From assembly GCA_036927565.1 (NCBI GenBank), contig JAYESD010000001.1, positions 76,713,751 to 76,777,750 on the forward strand: a stretch of DNA of 64,000 nucleotides, in the 5' to 3' direction. Below, piece after piece: positions 59,791 through 64,000 of the stretch. Numbering within the stretch: the stretch's first letter is position 1; every line of letters starts with the position of its first letter. The stretch is from Tuctoria greenei (Eukaryota > Streptophyta > Magnoliopsida > Poales > Poaceae). The position numbers and the translations under genes are program-made. The notes beneath the pieces are model-generated. The model did no database searches. It was not told the DNA's origin and saw only the letters and a program-made list of their open reading frames with translations.

Positions 59791-61827
59791 TTGCTTGGTT
59801 ATGATTCGAACACTTACGCCTATCGTGTCTTCAACAAGGCCTCCGGACTTGTTGAAGTAGCACGTGACGTAGTGTTCAATGAGACTAATGGCTCCCAAAA
59901 GGAGCAAGTTGATCCATGTGAATTAGGTAAAGAAGAAGCTCCTTGTCAAGCATTGAAAAGAATGGCTCTAGGCGAAGTTCGACCACAAGAGCCACCTTCA
60001 CACGTACATGAGGAAAATGAACCACAAGAGGAGACCATCAATCAAGGGGGAGCTTCAACACAAGATCAACCACAAGAGTATGAAGATGATCAACAAGTCA
60101 ATGAAGGCAACCACTTAGGGGGAGAAGCAGACAATCATGAAGACACAATTCCTCAAGTGCCACACCCAAGAGTACACCAATGCGTCCAAAGGGATCACCC
60201 AATCGACAACATCATCGGTGACATCCAAAAGGGAGTAACCACTAGATCTCGCATAGCTAACTTTTGTGAGCATTATTCGTTTGTATCCTTTTTGGAACCA
60301 TGCAGGATTGAGGATGCATTGAAGGATCCGGACTGGGTGGTGGCAATGCAAGAAGAATTGAACAACTTCAAGCGGAACGAGGTGTGGGAACTTGTGGCAA
60401 GGCCCAATGCAAACATCATCGGCACCAAGTGGCTCTTCCGCAATAAACAATACGAACACGGGGTGGTGACAAGGAACAAGGCACGACTTGTGGCCAAAGG
60501 GTACTCACAAGTCGAAGGTTTGGATTTCGATGAGACTTTTGCCCCAGTAGCTAGGCTTGAATCTATTGGAATATTACTTGCATATGCTACTCACCACGAT
60601 TTCAAGCTGTATCAAATGGATGTGAAAAGCGCCTTCCTCAACAGACCGATCAAGGAAGAGCTGTACGTGGAGCAACGACTCGGGTTTGAAGACGAAAAGC
60701 TCCCCGACCACGTATTCAAATTGCGTAAGGCTCTCTACGACCTCAAACAAGCTCCTAGAGCTTGGTATGAGTGTATTAGAGATTTCATAATTGAGAATGG
60801 TTTTCAAATTGGCAAAGTAGATTATACATTATTTACAAAGAATTTAGAAAATGATATCTTTATTTGTCAGGTTTATGTTGATGATATAATATTTGGGTCA
60901 ACTAATGAATCTTTTTGTGAGGAATTTAGCAAAATCATGACAGACAGGTTTGAAATGTCAATGATGGGAGAATTAAAATACTTCTTGGGATTCCAAGTGC
61001 GGCAACAAAAGGAAGGAACGTTCATAAGCCAAACCAAGTACACGCAGAACATACTTAAGAAGTTTGGCATGGACAAGGCAAAGCTCATAAAGACACCCAT
61101 GGCAACAAATGGCCACTTGGATCTCAATGAAGATGGACCTAACGTCGACCAAAAGGTATACCACTCCATGATTGGATCTCTACTCTATTTATGTGCATCT
61201 AAGCCAGGTATTATGTTAAGTGTATGTTTGTGTGCAAGATTTCAAGCCAACCCTAAGGAATGCCACTTGACAGCCGTAAAAAGGATCTTGAGATATTTAG
61301 TTCATACACCCAACCTTGGTCTTTGGTACCCAAAAGGCTCAAAATTCAATCTCATTGGTTACTCCGATGCAGATTATGCCGGGTGCAAAGTAGATAGAAA
61401 AAGCACCTCCGGCACATGCCAATTCCTAGGGAGATCCTTAGTTTCTTGGTCCTCCAAGAAACAAACCTCCATTGCCCTATCCACAGCCGAAGCGGAGTTT
61501 GTTGCAGCCGGGAGTTGTTGTGCACAACTCCTTTGGATGCGACAAACTCTAAGGGATTACGGTTACAATATGAACCATATTCCTCTCCTTTGTGACAATG
61601 AGAGTGCCATTAAAATTGCCCACAATCCAATTGAGCACTCTAGAACTAAACGCATAGACATAAGACATCATTTCTTGAGAGAACATTCCATGAAAGGAGA
61701 TATAACCATCTCACATGTCAACACCCAAAAGCAATTGGCCGACATATTAACCAAGCCACTTGATGAAAAGCGTCTTTGCGAACTCCGAAATGAACTAAAT
61801 ACCCTTGATGCTCGGAGTGTGGCTTGA
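59791..61827 (+). CDS. pol: D reverse transcriptase-RNase H, open 678 codons
   Basis: The longest open frame in the window. Residues 1-40 are the INT C-terminal end (LGYDSNTYAYRVFNKASG), about 40-180 the acidic linker, with two G-rich purine runs read as QGGAS and LGGE. RT is at about 190-440: NKARLVAKGYSQVEGLDF, FDETFAPVARLESI, YQMDVKSAFLN, VYVDDIIFGSTN (YVDD intact), MSMMGELKYFLGF. RNase H is at about 510-678: SDADYAGCKVDRKSTS, LSTAEAEFVAAG, LLCDNESAIKIAH, RTKRIDIRHHFLREHS, ending RSVA. All catalytic acidic residues are present. In a working element it is part of a Gag-Pol chain. The ATG at 59791 is merely the first one after an upstream stop. Confidence 0.95.
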   Translation: MLGYDSNTYAYRVFNKASGLVEVARDVVFNETNGSQKEQVDPCELGKEEAPCQALKRMALGEVRPQEPPSHVHEENEPQEETINQGGASTQDQPQEYEDDQQVNEGNHLGGEADNHEDTIPQVPHPRVHQCVQRDHPIDNIIGDIQKGVTTRSRIANFCEHYSFVSFLEPCRIEDALKDPDWVVAMQEELNNFKRNEVWELVARPNANIIGTKWLFRNKQYEHGVVTRNKARLVAKGYSQVEGLDFDETFAPVARLESIGILLAYATHHDFKLYQMDVKSAFLNRPIKEELYVEQRLGFEDEKLPDHVFKLRKALYDLKQAPRAWYECIRDFIIENGFQIGKVDYTLFTKNLENDIFICQVYVDDIIFGSTNESFCEEFSKIMTDRFEMSMMGELKYFLGFQVRQQKEGTFISQTKYTQNILKKFGMDKAKLIKTPMATNGHLDLNEDGPNVDQKVYHSMIGSLLYLCASKPGIMLSVCLCARFQANPKECHLTAVKRILRYLVHTPNLGLWYPKGSKFNLIGYSDADYAGCKVDRKSTSGTCQFLGRSLVSWSSKKQTSIALSTAEAEFVAAGSCCAQLLWMRQTLRDYGYNMNHIPLLCDNESAIKIAHNPIEHSRTKRIDIRHHFLREHSMKGDITISHVNTQKQLADILTKPLDEKRLCELRNELNTLDARSVA

Positions 61828-62806
61828 AAGGTTGCATACCTGTATGAATTCTTCAAAAATGTTGATTGAATTGTGAAAATCATCTCTCCCAATTTTTCTC
61901 GAAAAACTATGTCAACTACTAGATCTTGGTGAATTATGATCATTGTTTGATTGTTGTATGCTTACTGGTAAAATTCATCAAGATTAATTGATTTTTTTTG
62001 CCCCTCTATTCTCTATTTATGAACCTTCAAATATATATGAATGGGCTATGCAAATTTCTCCTGGTGACCACGGACTAGTCCGTGGTTACCCGGACTAGTC
62101 CGCCCATGCAGACTAGTCCGCTGAGTGCCGGTTAGGCCGGACTAGTCCGTTAGACCATGGACTAGTCCGATATAGCTCTCTGGATGAGTTTGGACTAGTC
62201 CGGTAATCTCCGGACTTGTCCGATTTTTCGTGTCCATAACCCTAGCCGCCACCAAACCCTAATTCCTCTCATCCCCACTCTTGCTCACGCACTCTCTCTC
62301 TTGTGCTCAAGCTCCCAAGGCGATTCCTTGCTCCATCCATCAAAAAGGTGCGCATTTGGGCGGATATCAAACTTCACCTCGTGCAGATTGAAGCTAGCGG
62401 ACTTGTCTATGCTCCAACTCCCTAATCCTCAAACTTCAATCGATTTCTTCGGTAATTTTCTCCCAAACCCTAGAAATCTTGTTTTTCTCCATTGTTGATC
62501 AAATAGCCCATCATCTTTCACTAGATACATGCTTCTTTGATGTACTACGTGTATGCTAGACTTGTTATGCATTAAGAATCAGCCTTTGTCCAGTCTTTTA
62601 GGTTTTTGAGGATGAACACCGGACTAATCCAGTCCATGCACGGACAAGTCCGGTCCCTCGGACTAGTTTGTGCCTGTGCACCGGACAAGTCCGATGTTTC
62701 TCAACTTAAAACCTAATTCTTCAATTCCTCAATGCACTTCCTTGCTATCTCTTCATACCTATGCCTTGTATCACTTATCATCATTCTTGCAAATGATTCT
62801 CAGATC
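61828..62806 (+). other. D leader of the post-pol ORF
   Basis: There is no gene. In order: region matching B and H after pol (to 61990), AT-rich box 62024-62046, palindromes at 62070-62228, pyrimidine-rich leader to 62450, donor-like CG|GTAATTTT at 62453, palindromes at about 62618-62696, and acceptor-like GATTCTCAG ending at 62803, three bases before the ATG. It could be an internal promoter region with a spliced leader. Confidence 0.6.
62024..62046 (+). promoter_or_regulatory. Conserved AT-rich box before the D leader
   Basis: CCTTCAAATATATATGAATG, also at 3794-3816 in B and 31774-31797 (minus) in H. TATATA-like, placed 30-50 bp before the palindromes. The promoter role is a guess. Confidence 0.4.
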
Positions 62807-64000
62807 ATGTCGAGCTCAAATGATGAAATCTCCGACTTTGAGGCCGAGATGGGCCACGAGGTGGCACCTCGGACCTCAACGGGTCTTGGCAAGAAGCGCC
62901 AATAAAGACCTACCGAGCCAGCTCCATCCCCTCCACAAGTTCGGAGGAAAGTGCTAGCGAAGAAGCCGACCTCCAAGGTGCCAGCTTCTAGGGCTACCGC
63001 CAGTGGTGGCCCTAGCTCTCGGCAAGTGCCCGCCAAGCAAAGGGCAAGCGCAAAGGGATAGCGACGGGTCCAGTCGGGCCTTTGAAGCTGCATGCTCCTA
63101 GGGAAGGGGTCCGGGACCCTACTGAGGAGAAGTTCAATGGCAAGGGCAGTGACTCGGCGGCAGAATTCAGAAGCATTGACTGGTATGGCAGGCCGAAGCA
63201 AGCTGCTGATGGAAGGTTCTGGTGCAAATTCCATGATGATTTCTATAAATCGACGTATCTACCGATGAAGACCCCCGTGGTGCGCAGTCAGTGGATTGAC
63301 TGGGCACATTTTGAGAAGAAGGGCTGCTCACCGTTCACTAATGTAGTGACAGCCATTGAGAAGCATGGACTTAGAGATCTGTTTGCTTTCAGAAATAACT
63401 GGAATGATGAACTGATTGCGCAGTTCTTTGCGACTTGTCACTTCTCTAGTGAGGATGAAGAGAGTGTCACTTGGATGACTCATGGATCCAAGTACAGCAT
63501 CACTCAAGAAGATTTTGCTAACCTGCTTCATCTTGACAACACAAGATCTGATTGCTTGGTCATACACAACATTGGTGTCATTGACAAGGATAGGATGAAG
63601 TTCCTATATGAGCCAAACTCAAAGTTCAACCCTCCTTCCACCAAAAACATGAATCCATTCTTTGTGGTGTCGAATAGAGTGTTAAGAAAGACAATTGCTC
63701 CCAAGGATGGCGATGCTGGGAGTGTGCAAGGATACTTCCGGACTCTGATGAGAGTCATAAGCAAGGACCGCCCATTTGATGTGGCAGAACACATTTGGAA
63801 TGATATGGTAAACATATCCTGCACTCCAAATAGATCTTGCGGATATGCTCCTTACCTAATGTTTTGATTGAAAAAGTCACCGGCATTGATATTGTGAAAG
63901 ATGTGGAGCATCTCCCCTTGAGGCCTCAAATGCCTCAAAAGCTGAGTGTGCAGGCTGCTCCCTCGCCGGCCTCCAGTCCCGAGGCACCAGCAAGATCAAG
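62807..64000 (+). pseudogene. D post-pol ORF, continues past the window
   Basis: The ATG at 62807 opens MSSSNDEISDFEAEMG. A stop follows near 62903 and a frame change near 63075. The block 63082-63867 (261 codons) is the best view of the central domain: WYGRPKQAADGRFWCKFHDD, PMKTPVVRSQWIDWAHFEKKG, FAFRNNWNDELIAQFFATCHF, VTWMTHGSKYSIT, VIHNIGVIDKDRMKFLYEPN, VLRKTIAPKDGDAGSVQGYF, NISCTPNRSCGYAPYLMF. A one-base loss at about 63864 breaks it before the IEKVTG segment. No signal peptide or hydrophobic helix is visible. Conserved in F, G and H. Function unknown; the position is that of the Sirevirus env-like gene. Confidence 0.7.

Larger units (their letters stand above)
54568..64000 (+). mobile_element. 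Element D: Sirevirus, best preserved, runs off the window
   Basis: LTR, PBS, gag, PR, INT, RT, RNase H, leader and post-pol ORF follow in standard order. The 3' end and 3' LTR lie beyond 64000. The left flank is TTAAC (54563-54567). It shares with H the AT-rich box, the RTSPV-coding palindromes in gag and the leader layout, so D and H are one subfamily. RT-RNase H is open over 678 codons, while gag, PR and INT have several stops and frame changes. Confidence 0.93.

Overview
The window is plant nuclear heterochromatin, made of nested LTR retrotransposons from end to end. I found no host gene, rRNA or tRNA gene, and no bacterial or organellar feature. The lineage is a flowering plant, probably a monocot and perhaps a grass. 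The evidence is several Ty1/copia elements with long Gag, a post-pol ORF and LTRs full of short palindromes, which fits the Sirevirus (SIRE/Maximus) lineage best known from grasses. Species cannot be read from the sequence.

Layout. (1) 1-1855: decayed copia pol remnant (type A, + strand), joined abruptly to (2) element B, a Sirevirus 3' half (+; pol 1856-3593, 3' LTR in two pieces 4196-4563 and about 13512-14988). (3) A', a type-A copia element (-), about 4564-13511, sits inside the B LTR with both LTRs, PBS, gag, PR, INT, RT and RNase H, all broken by stops. (4) 14989-15347: another type-A scrap with an internal deletion. (5) Element F (-): 3' LTR 15348-16766, post-pol ORF tail, then pol up to 24296. 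It carries (6) E, a gag-only element (-; 17317-21854; LTRs of about 906 bp). (7) Element G (+): 5' LTR 24297-25782, gag, PR, INT, RT/RNase H and post-pol ORF, ending at 53773. G carries three insertions: (8) H (-; 27647-39108), a full-length Sirevirus with a perfect CTTCT target duplication; (9) I (+; about 41607-50243), a large non-coding element with 3.3-3.7 kb LTRs; and (10) C2 (-; 53774-54567), a broken LTR of the E family. (11) Element D (+; 54568 to the window end), the best preserved Sirevirus here, sits in C2 and has a 678-codon open RT-RNase H frame.

How the parts work. Each Sirevirus has a U3 with a cluster of CGGACTAGTCCG-like palindromes, a Myb-like CCCTAACGG box and TATAAATAG, followed by a tRNA-iMet-type PBS, a Gag with CCHC knuckle and coiled coil, PR-INT-RT-RNase H, a non-coding leader with more palindromes, a post-pol ORF and a polypurine tract. 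Nearly every frame is broken, so the window is a fossil record rather than a set of active genes.

Most notable observations: the palindromes come in pairs with centres 19-22 bp apart, repeated about every 50 bp; the same palindrome lies inside the Gag-PR reading frame of D and H; the leader of the post-pol ORF has conserved splice-site-like borders in three copies; two E-family elements landed at the same homologous position in F and in G, one base apart and in opposite orientation; and the nest predicts the order of sequence beyond position 64000.
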